A DNA stretch of 64,000 bases from Chrysaora quinquecirrha (GCA_014526335.1 JACTAT010000039.1:6068373-6132372); one strand, 5' to 3'. Positions 13,839-25,473 are shown, numbered from the stretch's first letter. Numbers and translations are program-made. The notes: generated by a model from the letters alone, not told the origin.

Positions 13839-14209
13839 CCCTCCACATTACTTCAAGATAGCCTCCACATTACTCCGCAACCACCACATTATTGATGATA
13901 TCCTCCACATCACTGATGATAGCCTCCACATTACTTTAAGATAGCCCTCCACAATACTCCGCAGCCACCACATTACGGAAAGATAGTCCTCCACATTACT
14001 GAACATCCTCCACGTTACTGAAAGATAGCCCTCCACGTTACTGATGATAGCCTCCACATTACTTCAAGATAGCCTCCACATTACTCCGCAACCACCACAT
14101 TACTGATGATATCCTCCACATCACTGATGATAGCCTCCACATTACTTTAAGATAGCCTCCACAATACTCCGCAGCCACCACATTACGGAAAGATAGTCCT
14201 CCACATTAA
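13839..14209. repeat. Inverted GTGGAGG minisatellite, left part
   Basis: Reverse complement of the array in the tandem units. It is cut at 14209 by the retrotransposon and continues on the other side at 21533. Confidence 0.92.
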
Positions 14210-14437
14210 TGTAACTGTCCTGCCCGGTCCAAGGCAGCACATAAATTGAGACACGAGAAGAAATCAAACGTTTCTCCACAAAATCGTAATTTATAAATAC
14301 AACAACAAGTTATGATACCAATAGTCAATCAACTACAAGTGTAAGCAAGCACACGTTCTCACAATATTCAATATTCAGTCAAAATCAAATATTCAAGTCA
14401 AGTCACTTCCGGTCGGGGGGTTCTACACAGGTCCACA
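14210..14437 (-). repeat. 3' LTR
   Basis: 228 bp, bounded by TG and CA. It differs from the other LTR only by A versus G in 'cgaga[a/g]gaaatc' (about 14260). Confidence 0.94.
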
Positions 14438-14451
14438 CTCTCCCCCATTTG
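14438..14451 (-). other. Polypurine tract
   Basis: On the minus strand 'aaatgggggagag' directly abuts the 3' LTR, the expected primer site for plus-strand DNA synthesis. Confidence 0.8.
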
Positions 14452-14798
14452 AAGTAATGTTGTCCTCAACATTTTGAAATCTTAAACAAAGGTTTATCAG
14501 TTCAGTGTTACCATTATACAATATCAGTTCCAACGAATACACAATATCAGTTCCAACGAATACCAACTGGATTAGCGCGCAATATCCAGTCCAGTTCATT
14601 ATGCAGAGTATAAAACAATCAATGCTTTCCGCAACTTTTTTTCTTTGCGTAACATGGCAATAAGTTCCAATCTGTATACGATCTTGGGTTTTCCTTTTTT
14701 TTTTTTTTTTCATTTTTTTTTTTTTTAATTCAGTCTTTTGGTAATAGAGTCTTTTCTCAACAAACAGTAAACGTAACAAATATTCTTTCTGAAAGCAA
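14452..14798. other. Retroelement 3' untranslated region
   Basis: Between the polypurine tract and the end of the integrase tail. It contains two long T runs (about 14692-14727; A-rich on the element strand) and a short direct repeat 'acaatatcagttccaacgaa' (about 14518 and 14541). No gene is visible. Confidence 0.6.
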
Positions 14799-16876
14799 TC
14801 AATAACCCATTGGTCTGGCATATCCTTGCCTGTTTAAGTATATTGGATATGGCATTGTCGGACAGAACATTGGATATCTCATATTCCATTGCGGTACAAA
14901 TGCATTTGCATGTGGATTCAATTTATAATCTCTGGAAGTCATCGCAAAATTCGGCGCTGGAAGAACCTGGTTTACGGAAAATAACTGCTGTGGCTGCGGA
15001 TTACCTAGTTGGTTATAGACGAGGCGAACAGGTGGCTGACGACTTCTCACTGGCCTCTGCCTGTAGTCATCTTGATAATGTTGATCCGTGGTTGGACTGT
15101 TGTTCTCAGATGGGCTCTCCTCTTCGATTAAGGGTTGCTCATTTTGTTGTTGATCAGTATTTCGATCGACGTTGTTTGCTTCTCCAGCCTCAGTTTCATT
15201 TTGTCCCTGCAAGAGTTGTGTGGACTCATTGAATTCAACTTCAGAGTTCCGGTTGATCCTTTCTATTTCGTTGGGATAGAATTGAGGAGTTTTTCTTCCG
15301 ATTCGTCATCACTTTCATTTAGCGACTGTAAGTGCTCTTGTTGTTGACTTTGTCGACCATTTCTGTTCTGATTACGAATACCAAAGCTAGGCTTCGATTG
15401 TAGCGACTCCTCCTCTATCTCAAGATAATCACAAGGTAATAAGAGTGTTCGATGTAAGACTCTTGATCTTCCTTCCCCTTTTTCTGGTTTGACCTCATAG
15501 ACAGGGCTACTTTCATTTATCCGTCGGACCACTTTATGTATTCTGTCCTCCCAGTACGAGCGAATTTTTCCGGGTCCTCCTCGTTCAGTTAAGTTTTTAA
15601 CTAGTACACGGTCTCCTTCAGCGAGTGTTGACGTTTTGATCTTTTTATCATGTTGCTTCTTGTTTAATCCTGCTGCTCTCTCATTATTTTTCCTGACAGT
15701 GTCATATGCTTCTTGCATGGCTGACTTCCATTGGTCAACATATGCTGCATAATTCTTTGTTTCAGTAGATTTAGCAGTTTGGAAAATTAAGTCAACTGGT
15801 AGTCTAGGACTGCGACCAAACAACAGTTGAAATGGTGGATAGCCTGTAGCTTCATGTGGTGTACAGTTATAGGCGTGAACTACTTTGGGTAGATGATCTT
15901 TCCATCTGGATTTGAATCCTCTGGTAGTGTTCTGAGCATACCTAACAATGTTCGATTGAATCTTTCTGCCTTGCCATTTCCCTGAGGATGATATGGTGTA
16001 GTTCTTGATTTGTCCATTCGGCATAGTCTTTCTAGCTGATTAAACAACTTGTTCTGAAATTCACCTCCTTGGTCATGGTGTATTCTCTCTGAAATCCATA
16101 TCGCATGAAGAAATCATTGAATAATCTTTCGGCAGCTGTCTTTGCTGACTTGTCTCTCGTTGGATATGCCTGGGCATATCTGGTGAAGTGGTCAACAACT
16201 ACTAAGATATACTCGTAACCACCCGAGCTCTTTTCCAGGTGCAAGAAGTCAATAGATATAAGTTCAAAAGGAGCTGAGGTGATGATAGGTTTTAACTGCT
16301 CCGTTGTTGAACAACTGGCTTCTTCTGTTTGATGCAATAGCACTTCTTGTTGACATAAAATTCAATATCTCTTTGCATATGGGGCCAGAAAAATCTTTGT
16401 CTTGTAAGCATTAGTACTTTGTCAGCTCCAACATGGCCCATCTCATCATGAAGCTCTTTCAGGACAAGTCCTTTGAGATTCTTTGGAAGCACAATTTGCG
16501 ATCTATTTGCAATCTGTCGTCTCAAGGCTCCATCATCATCAAGGAATAACTTTGACCAGTCGTAGGCTAATCTCTTTGTCAAGTGACTTTCAAGTCGCAA
16601 AGACTCAGTAGATGGTTTAGCATTGTCCTTTTTCCACTTTATGATTGGTGCAATATCAGGATCTTTCATTTGATGTTCCAAGATGTTTACATTTCTCTGA
16701 TCAGATATTCTAGAAGAACTGTAGTTTTGAAGCTGTTTCATGGTATTCACATTCTTTCCCATAATTCTCATCCAGTTCACTTCATTTTCATTACATTGAA
16801 TTGGCTGAACTGTAGCATGAATTACATTATGATCTGCTTCTTCAGTGTATTCATTGATCAGCTCATCAATACTTTG
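14799..16876 (-). CDS. Retroelement integrase (frame-broken)
   Basis: Catalyses insertion of the element's DNA. In order it shows: a His-His-Cys-Cys-type zinc region (HDEMGH, then KKCYC, about 16450-16330) with unusual Cys spacing; the catalytic core with first Asp in ISIDFLHLE; a second Asp region near 16075; and a Glu in the [10 protein letters not shown] region near 15965. Next come the stretch around [21 protein letters not shown] and a hydrophilic C-terminal tail with [15 protein letters not shown], typical of gypsy integrases. Frame breaks lie near 16300, 16075, 15925 and 15285. Each is compatible with one missing base in a short homopolymer. Confidence 0.88.
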
Positions 16877-18912
16877 TGGCATTCTACTCAACCCATCAGC
16901 ATCTCCATTCTTTCTACCAGGGCGGTAATGTATGGTAAAGTTATATTCAGCAAGTTCTCCAACCCAACGGATACTAGTAGCATTAAGTTTGGCAGTCGAC
17001 ATCACGTAAGTCAGTGGGTTGTTATCAGTGTAGATACGAAATGATTGTGCATAATATAGATAGTCCTTGAAGTGTTCCGTTACCGCCCATTTCAGAGCCA
17101 GGAACTCAAGCTTACCAGAATGGAGATGATATTTCTTCTCCGAAGAAGATAAGGCTCTAGATGCATATGCAATTACTCTTAATTTTCCTTTTGTCGCTGA
17201 TAAAGAACTGCACCTAGTCCCTGTTGTGACGCATCAGTATGGAGAATGTATGGCTGATTTGGTTCCGGATAGGCGAGTAGTGGTGGTTGAGTTAATGATT
17301 CTATGATGGTTGCAAAAGCTGTCTGACATTCTGCTGACCACTTTACTTCAACATTAGAATGTAGTTGCCCATTGCTATTCTTCATGTAGTTATTACTTAC
17401 AGTTGATGCCACAAGTAAATCATAAATAGGCTTTGCCTTCTGTGCAAAAGATGGGATACTACGACGATAATATGACAAAAGACCAAGTAATTTTCGTACA
17501 TCACCAACAGTTCTGGGGGTCTGATTCAATAAGCTTTTTACTGCATTAACATTGTTATCATCCATTCTGTAGCCATCTTCACTGACGATTCGGCCAAGAA
17601 ATTTCACTTCTTTTTTGAACATTTCACATTTTTGACCTTTCAGTTTGATCCCATGTTCTCGTAGTCTTCTTAACACCGTTCTAACATGTATTACATGTTC
17701 ATCGAAGGTTTTGCTGAAAATAATCAGATCATCTAAGTATGGTATGACTATCTGATCTCGTAAATCACGAAGTATATCCTCCATGTGACGCTGAAATGCT
17801 GCTGGAGCATTCATTAGACCAAATGGGATCCGATTCCATTCAAAGAGACCCCATGGAGTGATGAAAGCAGTACGGTCCCTGTGTTCCATTTTGACGAATC
17901 CTTGGTGATATGCTTTGCCCTGATCAAGAACTGTAAACCACTGACTACCACCAAGGTTATCAAGCGTCTCTTGAATTCTGGGTAAAGGATGGCGATCCTT
18001 GATAGTTTTACTGTTTAGACCTCTATAATCAACACAGAGACGAAGACTTCCATCCTTCTTTCGCACGCACACAACTGGTGAAGACCAAGCAGACTTGGAA
18101 TGTTTTATGAACTCTTTATTGAGGAGGTCCTCAATGTAGGCTTTGACTTCTCCATATAAAGGTCTAGAAACAGCAATATAATTCTTTTGAACTGGTCTTG
18201 AGTCAGAAACATTGATTTCAAGTTCAAGTCCTCTTGCACAACCAATGTCTGCACTATTTTTAGCAAATGAGCTAGACTCTTCTTTTAGCATATTGACAAC
18301 AATATCTTTCTGTTCCTGTGACAAGTTTCCCAGATTCAGTTTTGGAATAAAGCTGCTTTCACTGTCACCCTTGTTTGTCACATTTTCAGCTTCGGGTGAG
18401 TTGTTGTCTTTCATTTCTATTGGCGTTACAGACTGTATCAACTGAACACTACCTAGCACTGTTCTATTCCTTAATTTTATGTCGTGATCGGTGGTGTTTT
18501 CAACATTAATCTGAAGTAGCTGAGTTGTGCCATTCTTCAACAAAACAAGTGTTTCTGTTGGGCGAATTCCATCAGGTAGATGTTGAGTTATATCCATTTC
18601 AAACATTGCGAGCATCGATTTTGGTAGAAAGCTACTGTTACCTCTGCATGGGACTGAAATAGTGCTTTGCTTTGGGACTGTGATATCTCGTTTTATGGTC
18701 TTAACTGTACAGATACAGTCATCTTCAATACATTCTTTTATGAGATTAACAAACACTTCACTTTTCTGTCCACCTCTCAGATTGGGGAAACTTGTTTCTA
18801 TTTGCTGTAGTACACTTTCACTGGCTTCAATATGTCCATCTTCAGTGCAAGTAAGTTCTCGTATGACATTAAAGCCAATTATGGGACAATCAATCGGCCC
18901 TTTTGACACCAA
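16877..18912 (-). CDS. Retroelement reverse transcriptase and RNase H
   Basis: RNA-dependent DNA polymerase of the element. Visible motifs are [47 protein letters not shown], the active site YLDD and LGLLSYYRR. RNase H follows, with [15 protein letters not shown] and, beyond a frame break near 17180, the TDNNPLTYV and ADGLSRMP region. The start overlaps the protease frame by about 34 bases, with a break in a T run near 18910. Confidence 0.93.
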
Positions 18913-19432
18913 AAGGGTACTGTGATATTTTTCTGTGATGATGTCTCTGGTAAAAATTCAAGTTTTAGTTCAATCCAACCTTCATATGGTATCGATGTTC
19001 CATTTGCAGCAACTAATTTGATATCACCTTGTAACTGCAACAGATCTGCAATTTTCTTAACAGGTTTGGAAGGAAAATGTCTTTTTACTTGTTCCATAGA
19101 TATTACAGATACTTGGGCTCCAGTGTCCCACAGACCAGTCATGTCTTTGCCTTCAAGCTTAAAATTGACAGTGCATCTATCACCAACAAGTTTTGCTATG
19201 CGATTATGCTGTTGTGGAGTCAGATGAGAAATGTACATGCTTTGATCATTTAAGTTTCTTTGCTTTATTGACAAATCCCTAATGGCATTGCAAATTACTT
19301 GATGTTCGGGCCAATGTTTTGACTGACATGTTTTCCCACAGTATCTAGTTGCATGACATGATGAGCAAGCCAATAAAGTTCTCTTTCTTTGTCTACAGTA
19401 TGTACATAATTGGGACTGAACAGTGTCTTCAG
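18879..19432 (-). CDS. Retroelement MYND finger and aspartic protease
   Basis: The frame opens with a textbook MYND zinc finger: CTYC, then CSSC, YCGKTC and HWPEHQVIC (about 19420-19290), all eight Cys/His ligands in place. It is followed by a retropepsin active site [12 protein letters not shown] (about 19130). MYND fingers normally mediate protein-protein contacts in chromatin and signalling proteins and are not a standard part of gypsy polyproteins. The junction with gag falls in a GGGGG run near 19450. There the upstream frame ends and this one is open in the -1 register, so it could be a programmed shift or one missing G. Confidence 0.85.
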
Positions 19433-19435
19433 GGT

Positions 19436-21035
19436 CTACGCCTTGTCCCCCTGACGCAGCCCTCTCCCGTTTCCCTGTCTCTGTTTATTGTCAGCTTGGC
19501 GTTTCAGACAATCTCGAGCAAAATGGTTTTCTCCCATGCAATAGTTGCAATGTCTGCATGATGCCTCAATTTTTCTCTCAACACAGTTTTTACAAGCACG
19601 CAGGGTTGCTCTATTTTCATTCTGTTGCATAGTTGTCTGCTGTTGTTGACTGTCTTGTATCTGCTTTGGGTGTATGGTGAAATTGTCATTCTTTCTGGTT
19701 GTGTTTGTTAGCTTCTCTTGTAAAGAGTTGATTTGAACTTGCATGGCTTCAACAGCAGCAAGAATATTTGCTTCTGCCCCTCTTGTGGTGATCTTTACAT
19801 CACCTTTGGAAGTTCCATCATGCCTTGCGTCCTTCGCTGTGACTGAATTGGCTTGAATACTTGTGCTTTTCTTCCCAATTCTTGCTTGCCTTTCTTGCTC
19901 AGAGGACGAAATCAGATTCATCTGCTGTATCAACTCTTCATCAGATATCTTTTCTTTATGTCAGATTGGTCGTAATTTAGCCAGTATGTTATCATCACGC
20001 AGTCCGGTTTCCAGGGATCTTAGAAACATTCCTTGCACCAGTTTTGGGTCATATTTAAGGTTAGCATCTGCTTCTTGGCTAGCAAATAATATTTTCTGGC
20101 GTAGATCTAAAGCTCTTAGCAGGAAAGACTCGGGCTCTCTTTCTGTGCTTGAAAGATTGTGGCTAATTCCTGATAAAGCAGGGTTCCACTTTTTTCTTTA
20201 TAATGTGAACGCAATATTTGACGAAGTCTTGGAAGAGTTAGGTCATGAAGAGTTTCCAAATAGCTCCTCAGTTTCATTCCAGGTTTCATAGCTTTAAGCA
20301 CAGCTTCAACAACTTCCTTTGCAGTATAGCCTTTCTCTATGGCACTTTCAATCTGTCTGGATAATGAAACAAAGCTAAGCTGATCCCCTTTCTCTTGCTC
20401 ATTGATCTGGCCATGAATTTTTAATTCTCTTCGAAACAAGGAATTCATGGACTGTGGACCACTTAATGGCCACTGATGATCTCTGCTTGTCTGTATCGAA
20501 GGCTTTTTGTTGGTAGGTTGTTGTGACACCTCCCCTCCTGAGGCACTGAGAATCCCTTGTATCTCACTTAGTTGATTTGCTAGCATGGATTCATATTTCT
20601 GTTTAATTGCAGCAATTTTGGCATTAATATCTTCAGCTGGCTGGTTTTGAGGTCCAGAAGCTGAGTTATCAGAAGCGGGATTGCTATTCAATACTTGGGG
20701 TCCGCTCTGGGTATGTCCAGAGTTGTCAGGTCCAGAGTCCGAAGGGTCCACGCTGGTCCGCAAATTAGTGTCATCCCTTCTTTCATTCTCATCTTCAGGG
20801 GTGGTCCCCCGTCGCAAGAAACCAAGCCAGTCAGTCAAATTCCGCACATTGTCCACATCGGAATTTTTGTCTAACGCAACATCGATAAGATCCCGCAGTT
20901 TTTGAGTAATTTTCGTTTGTTCAAATCCTCTATCTCATCCTTAGCAATGCCCAAATAGTCAGCAAAATCACGCAAAGCCTGTTGACTAGCATTCAAAAGC
21001 AATAGATCAAGGGCTTCATACGTTTTCTCGACCAT
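19436..21035 (-). CDS. Retroelement gag with zinc knuckle (frame-broken)
   Basis: Structural protein of the particle. The start ATG is at 21035 (MVEKTYEALDLLL). A central stretch has NVRNLTDWLGFLRR and a long Ser/Pro/Asn-rich region, and a helical capsid-like part runs around 20400-20000. A basic segment then leads to a zinc knuckle CNYCMGENHFARDC (Cx2Cx4Hx4C, about 19560-19520), the usual nucleocapsid signature. The frame is interrupted near 20925 (A run), near 20135, and by an apparent in-frame TGA near 19963. Confidence 0.82.
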
Positions 21036-21285
21036 TTTCGAGCAAGACAAGTGATCAAATTGATTCAAATTATTTCGATATCGAACACGCGAGAAAATTT
21101 GTCAAACAGGAGTATCAAATGGATGACAGACAACAAAAATAAACAAAAAACATAGACTCACGTCCCTTCAAATCAGCAGGCCAAGTAGGCAGCATTAAAC
21201 TTCATTCGATAAATCACAGGACAAACTCAGCATGGACTCAAACTGAACCAAGTAAACAACGCATCTAGGCCAGTCATCGAGAAAA

Positions 21286-21299
21286 CACGTTGGGCGCCA
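21286..21299 (-). other. Primer binding site, tRNA-Lys(CUU) type
   Basis: Minus strand reads TGGCGCCCAACGTG, complementary to the last 14 nucleotides (with CCA) of animal tRNA-Lys(CUU). It starts five bases inside the 5' LTR. Confidence 0.87.
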
Positions 21300-21304
21300 G
21301 ATTA

Positions 21305-21532
21305 TGTAACTGTCCTGCCCGGTCCAAGGCAGCACATAAATTGAGACACGAGAGGAAATCAAACGTTTCTCCACAAAATCGTAATTTATAAATACAACAA
21401 CAAGTTATGATACCAATAGTCAATCAACTACAAGTGTAAGCAAGCACACGTTCTCACAATATTCAATATTCAGTCAAAATCAAATATTCAAGTCAAGTCA
21501 CTTCCGGTCGGGGGGTTCTACACAGGTCCACA
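21305..21532 (-). repeat. 5' LTR
   Basis: 228 bp, begins TGTGGACC and ends GTTACA on the element strand. A TATA-like 'tatttataaatta' lies at about 21382-21394, a plausible promoter for the element. Confidence 0.94.
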
Positions 21533-21781
21533 TACTCCGCAACCGCCACATCACTGATGATATCCTCCACATTACTGAAAGATAGCCCTCCACATTACTG
21601 CGCACCTCCACATTACTGAAAGATAGCCTCCACATTACTGAACATCCTCCACATTACTGCAAAAATCCTCCGCCTTACTGATGATATCCCTCCACATTAC
21701 TGAACACCCTCCACATTACTGCGAAAATCCCTCCACATTACTGCACATCCTCCACAATACTGCGCAGACATTACCTAGGGT
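21533..21781. repeat. Inverted GTGGAGG minisatellite, right part
   Basis: Reverse complement of the start of the unit arrays, from the 'gttgcggagta' block to 'ccctaggtaatgtctgcg'. Compared with the direct arrays, about 85 bp of array seem to be missing across the retrotransposon insertion. Confidence 0.9.
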
Positions 21782-22476
21782 GATAGAAAATGTCAGCAGG
21801 CAGTGAGGTATTTGAATCAATTCCACCTTTGGGTGACTATTACTTCATTTTCTTCCTTCTCCTCATTTTGGGAATATGTAGGTGGAAGGAAGAAGGCAAA
21901 GTGGAATAATGATGTTGTTGTCTTCTTATTGTCATTGCTCCAAGGGTGATAAAGAGCCATAAGGAGTACATAGTTTGGTGGTCTGATCTGCAGATCAACA
22001 TCTGGTTGCAAGCTGCAAATGATTATTTGCTGCTACTCCTCCAAGGTTGATAAATGAGTACTTTGAATACTGACTATAGTCCACTGATCTAAGGTAACAA
22101 GCTTCAGGTCCACATCAGTTTTATAGTTGCCTTAAATTCTGAACTGTGTATTGAATCAAGACTGCTGGTCTACTACTAGGTAGGACAAACAACTGCAGTT
22201 TCCGAAAACCTATGTAGTGATTACTAATGACAGGTCTTGCATTCATTGTTTAAGATTTGCAACTGTATAACAACAGATCATATCAATTCTCCATCTTGTT
22301 CCCAACATCATGTTATGCTTTTGGTCATGAAATGAGCTGAAGGTTTAATCTTTGTCATCTTGGGGACATCTCTCGATAACCAATACCAATGAAAGTAGTA
22401 AGATGAGGATCAAACCTCACGGGTGCAAATACCAGCACTAACTGGGTTGTGATATCTTCAGTTTTATATTACCTAC
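21782..22476 (-). other. JMJD7 intron 1, proximal part
   Basis: Single-copy sequence between the exon 1 donor and the inverted minisatellite. It has no recognisable exon or repeat. Confidence 0.6.
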
Positions 22477-22948
22477 CTGCATCTCCAACCAAAACAGAAA
22501 ACTCATCTGTGAAGTTAGAATTCTGTTTTTGTATATAATGCACACCATTGCTTGTGTTATTTACTTCCCAAATTCGTAAAAAGTCTTTGAACAACATAAT
22601 TTTTTCTTCAGGCAGCACAAACCTATCCCCAACTGGGGCATCTGCATAGCCATTAGGAGTGGCTGTTACAGTGACTTGAGTGTCACCAAGGGTTTTTCTT
22701 AAATACTCAGTAGTCCATTTCCTGCATGCAGACCAGTCCTTCAAACAGTTTTTTATAATAACCGGCCTATTTGGACTTACAAAGTCTCTGAGGAAAACTA
22801 AGGATGTAGGAGGACTATCCAGAGTTGGAATCTCTGATGAAAGATAAAGGTCCTTTGCTTCTTCTGAAAGTTGATGTAAAGCATTATTTATCTTTTCCTG
22901 TATCGCATGACAGTTGTGTGACTTACAGATATCTTGTGCCATGTTCAT
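22477..22948 (-). CDS. JMJD7: JMJD7 first coding exon
   Basis: N-terminal 157 codons of JMJD7. Family-specific stretches are clear: LDSPPTSLVFLRDFVSPNRP, VIIKNCLKDW, VTVTATPNGYADAPVGDRF and GVHYIQKQNSNF, which align with human JMJD7 (for example PNRPCIIRNALQHW and TPDGYADAVRGDRF). The ATG at 22948 is followed by a second Met two codons on. The exon ends in phase 1 at a GTAGGTAA donor (22476 leftwards), and the first G joins the two leading bases of the last exon to give Asp. Only one exon 1 is seen, but four last exons lie downstream. Confidence 0.93.
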
Positions 22949-23717
22949 GTTTTCTTGTTCTGCTGTGTTCAGGTGTCGTGTTTAGGCCATTCGCCAAGAT
23001 GCCACTTCTCCGATTTTACCTGAGGCCAGACTGAGCTGCTGACGAATGACTGCAACTACTGAAAGACAGTTCTCTTGTTCTTTCTCGTTCTTATCTTGCG
23101 CGAAAGCGGGAAGACAACTAAAGCCCAGTCCTCCAGCGACTCAGAAAAATTCACAGCCAATGAAAAACCAGGAAATGTAGATTTGATTGACATTTTGAAG
23201 AGCTGAAACAAATATCTCACAATTATTTCACACACTCAATAATCGAGCATTAGCTGTCATCAACGTTTTTCAAAATTTGAAAATCTAAAATTAGATATGG
23301 GGCAGTATGTAACTCTTGCTGAAAAAAGATTCAGGTGTGGCTTAGACACATTTTTTACAATATGATTCATTTATCTGGGTGATTTTAACTCTTTCAAAAA
23401 CAAAACAAGGCCATGAGGACTTCATGACAAGTTTTAGCAAAAATCCAACTTACACCAATACCCTATGTTTTTTATGTACAGTCAAAACCATTGGCAACAA
23501 AAAAGGAGTTCTTTTCCATTTTCCCAGCTTCTTGAGAAAATGAATATTTTTTCTGAACACATCAACAATCACTGCATACATTACTGCAGAAGAAAGTCTT
23601 AAGCATTAGATGACAGGCTTTCGAGTTGTTTTTCTATAGTAAGAACCTAGCAAGCAACACAATATAAAATCAGTTAAAAAATTTTTGTTCAGTTCATTAT
23701 TTTCTGCCCAGAAACAA
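22949..23717 (-). promoter_or_regulatory. JMJD7 upstream region
   Basis: 769 bp between the CDC16 stop and the JMJD7 start on the same strand. It must hold the JMJD7 promoter and the CDC16 3' end. It is somewhat GC-richer near JMJD7 (23040-23130). I see no TATA box or specific site I would defend. Confidence 0.35.
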
Positions 23718-25473
23718 CTAGTCAGCATCCATCATTGAAGCATCTTCCATTTCAGCAGTTGACTCATCATTTGTCAAATCATTAACACCAATTTTACTAT
23801 CATCATTATCATCACCGCAAATATCATCATCATCATCATCATCATCTTCATAATAAATTTCCTCAGGTACCAGTTTCTTTTCAGAAGATGCTTTCAATGC
23901 ATACACAAGAAGTTCCTGACTAATGGTGTCATTTCTACGAATGCTTAGAGCATTGTGAAAAGATGCAATAGCATCTTCATAGTTCTTCAGATAGCAATGG
24001 GCAAGACCAATGGCAGAATAAGTTGATGAATTATTTGGGCAAATAGACAAAGCTTTTTTATGATAACTAAGAGAATTGCTGTATTCTCCGAGCTTTCTAT
24101 AGGTATGGCCTAGATTATTGAAAATAGGCTCCCAATCTTCAGAAATAACATGGCCATTGATCTTTTCAATCCTTTTCAAGGCATCTTCAAAATATTTCTT
24201 TGCAACTTTATAATCCGCGTTGTAATAAGCAACCGTGCCAAGCTCAATTTTGACGAAAGGATCATCTGGTGAGATGACAAGAGCTTCTCTAAAATAGAAT
24301 TTAGCAAGTTTAATATCATTTATCACAACATGTTCTTTTCCCAAATATAAATAGGGAAATGAGATCCAGGCATTAATTCTGATGCAGTAGAATAAGCAGA
24401 AATTGCTTGATCATGTTCTCCTTCATTTGCATAGGTATGAGCAAATCCAAGCCATGCTGGTGCATATACCCTATCAATACCAGTTGCCTTACCAAAATAT
24501 CTTCTTGCTTCTTCCATCTTACCAGTGATAAGATAATAAGCACCAACAGCATGCCAGGATATTGCTTTCTTTGGATAATTAGTGACAAGATTTGATGCAA
24601 TATTGTATAGCTCATTCTTCTTTTGTAACTCTACAAGACATGAAATATGTATTGGTGTGCATGTTTCATGGTATTCATCTTGCATCAGTACACTTGAAGT
24701 TAGCTTGTAGCATTTTCTTACATCACAGTTATTGAAATGCTTTACAGCCAGGCCAACAACCACATCTAAATTTTCATTTAAATTTTCAAGATTGGGTGGC
24801 AGTTTCGGATCAACTGGTTTGCAATACAATTTAACTCTGTTTTCATATCTGAACTTTACAAGTTCAGTTTCTTCTTTTGAACATTGTTTGCTAAAAGGCA
24901 ATGACTCAATTAGCTCGATCTCCTCTTGTGCAGACAGCATGTTATGTGAAGTAAGAAGGTCAAAAGCTTCAAAGCAGTACACATCCAATTTTAATGCCTC
25001 TTTAAATGCCTCAGCTGCTAGATGTTTAACACTGTTCCCTGACTCCTCATAAGCCATTCCTTTCAACAAACAAACAGCACTTTCTATTTTACGACCAGCA
25101 ACAACATTTTCGAGTTTTGATGTTTCAAACAAGTCATCACTAGAAGTGGAAACATTGACTTGCTCATTTTCTAGTATTTCTAGTACCTTGTCCCATTCTT
25201 TTAACGCAGCATGACATTTCGCTACCAAATACTTAGCCACCAAATGCTGCTGGACTAACCCCTCTTTTGAAGAAGATCTGCCGCTCTGCGAAATTGGCCT
25301 GTGAGAAACATCGTTTGTGCCAGCCATATTGTGTCCTGATGATTCCAGTTAGACAGTGAACAGACTGTATCGGCCCAGAACAACGCAGTTTTATACAAAT
25401 GGTTGTCGATATATTGCCTAACAATGTTTCTCAACTGTGACAGATCGAGTTTCCCGCCATCAGCTTCCATCAT
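23718..25473 (-). CDS. CDC16: CDC16 / APC6, anaphase-promoting complex subunit
   Basis: TPR subunit of the anaphase-promoting complex (APC/C), the ubiquitin ligase that triggers anaphase and mitotic exit. It starts at MMEADGGKLDLSQLRNIVRQ (ATG 25473). Diagnostic stretches are ALFWADTVCSL, LKLDVYCFEAFDLLTSHNML, NLDVVVGLAVKHFNNCD, CYKLTSSVLMQDEYHETCTP, AWLGFAHTY and WEPIFNNLGHTYRKLGEYS, all near-matches to human CDC16. TPR repeats fill the middle and C-terminal half, and the tail is Asp-rich and ends SMMDAD. The whole protein (about 585 residues; human 620) is in one exon. Two one-base breaks occur, in a GGGG run at about 25260 and near CCC at about 24350. Adding one G and one C would join the frames. 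It is either an intronless gene with assembly errors or a retrocopy. Confidence 0.9.

Larger units (their letters stand above)
14210..21532 (-). mobile_element. Ty3/gypsy-type LTR retrotransposon with MYND finger
   Basis: Complete 7.3-kb element on the minus strand: 5' LTR, tRNA-Lys-type primer binding site, gag with a zinc knuckle, MYND finger, aspartic protease, reverse transcriptase, RNase H, integrase, polypurine tract and 3' LTR. The domain order PR-RT-RH-IN is that of Ty3/gypsy. I see no envelope gene. The LTRs differ at one of 228 positions, so insertion was recent. The coding frame is interrupted about ten times, mostly at short homopolymers. It sits inside the inverted minisatellite and in the same orientation as JMJD7, between JMJD7 exon 1 and all last-exon copies. 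No target-site duplication is visible. Confidence 0.95.

Noticed and set aside
14210..21532. Endogenous retrovirus with an envelope gene
   Set aside because: No open frame with signal peptide and membrane anchor lies between integrase and the 3' LTR. The reverse transcriptase and domain order are Ty3/gypsy-like.
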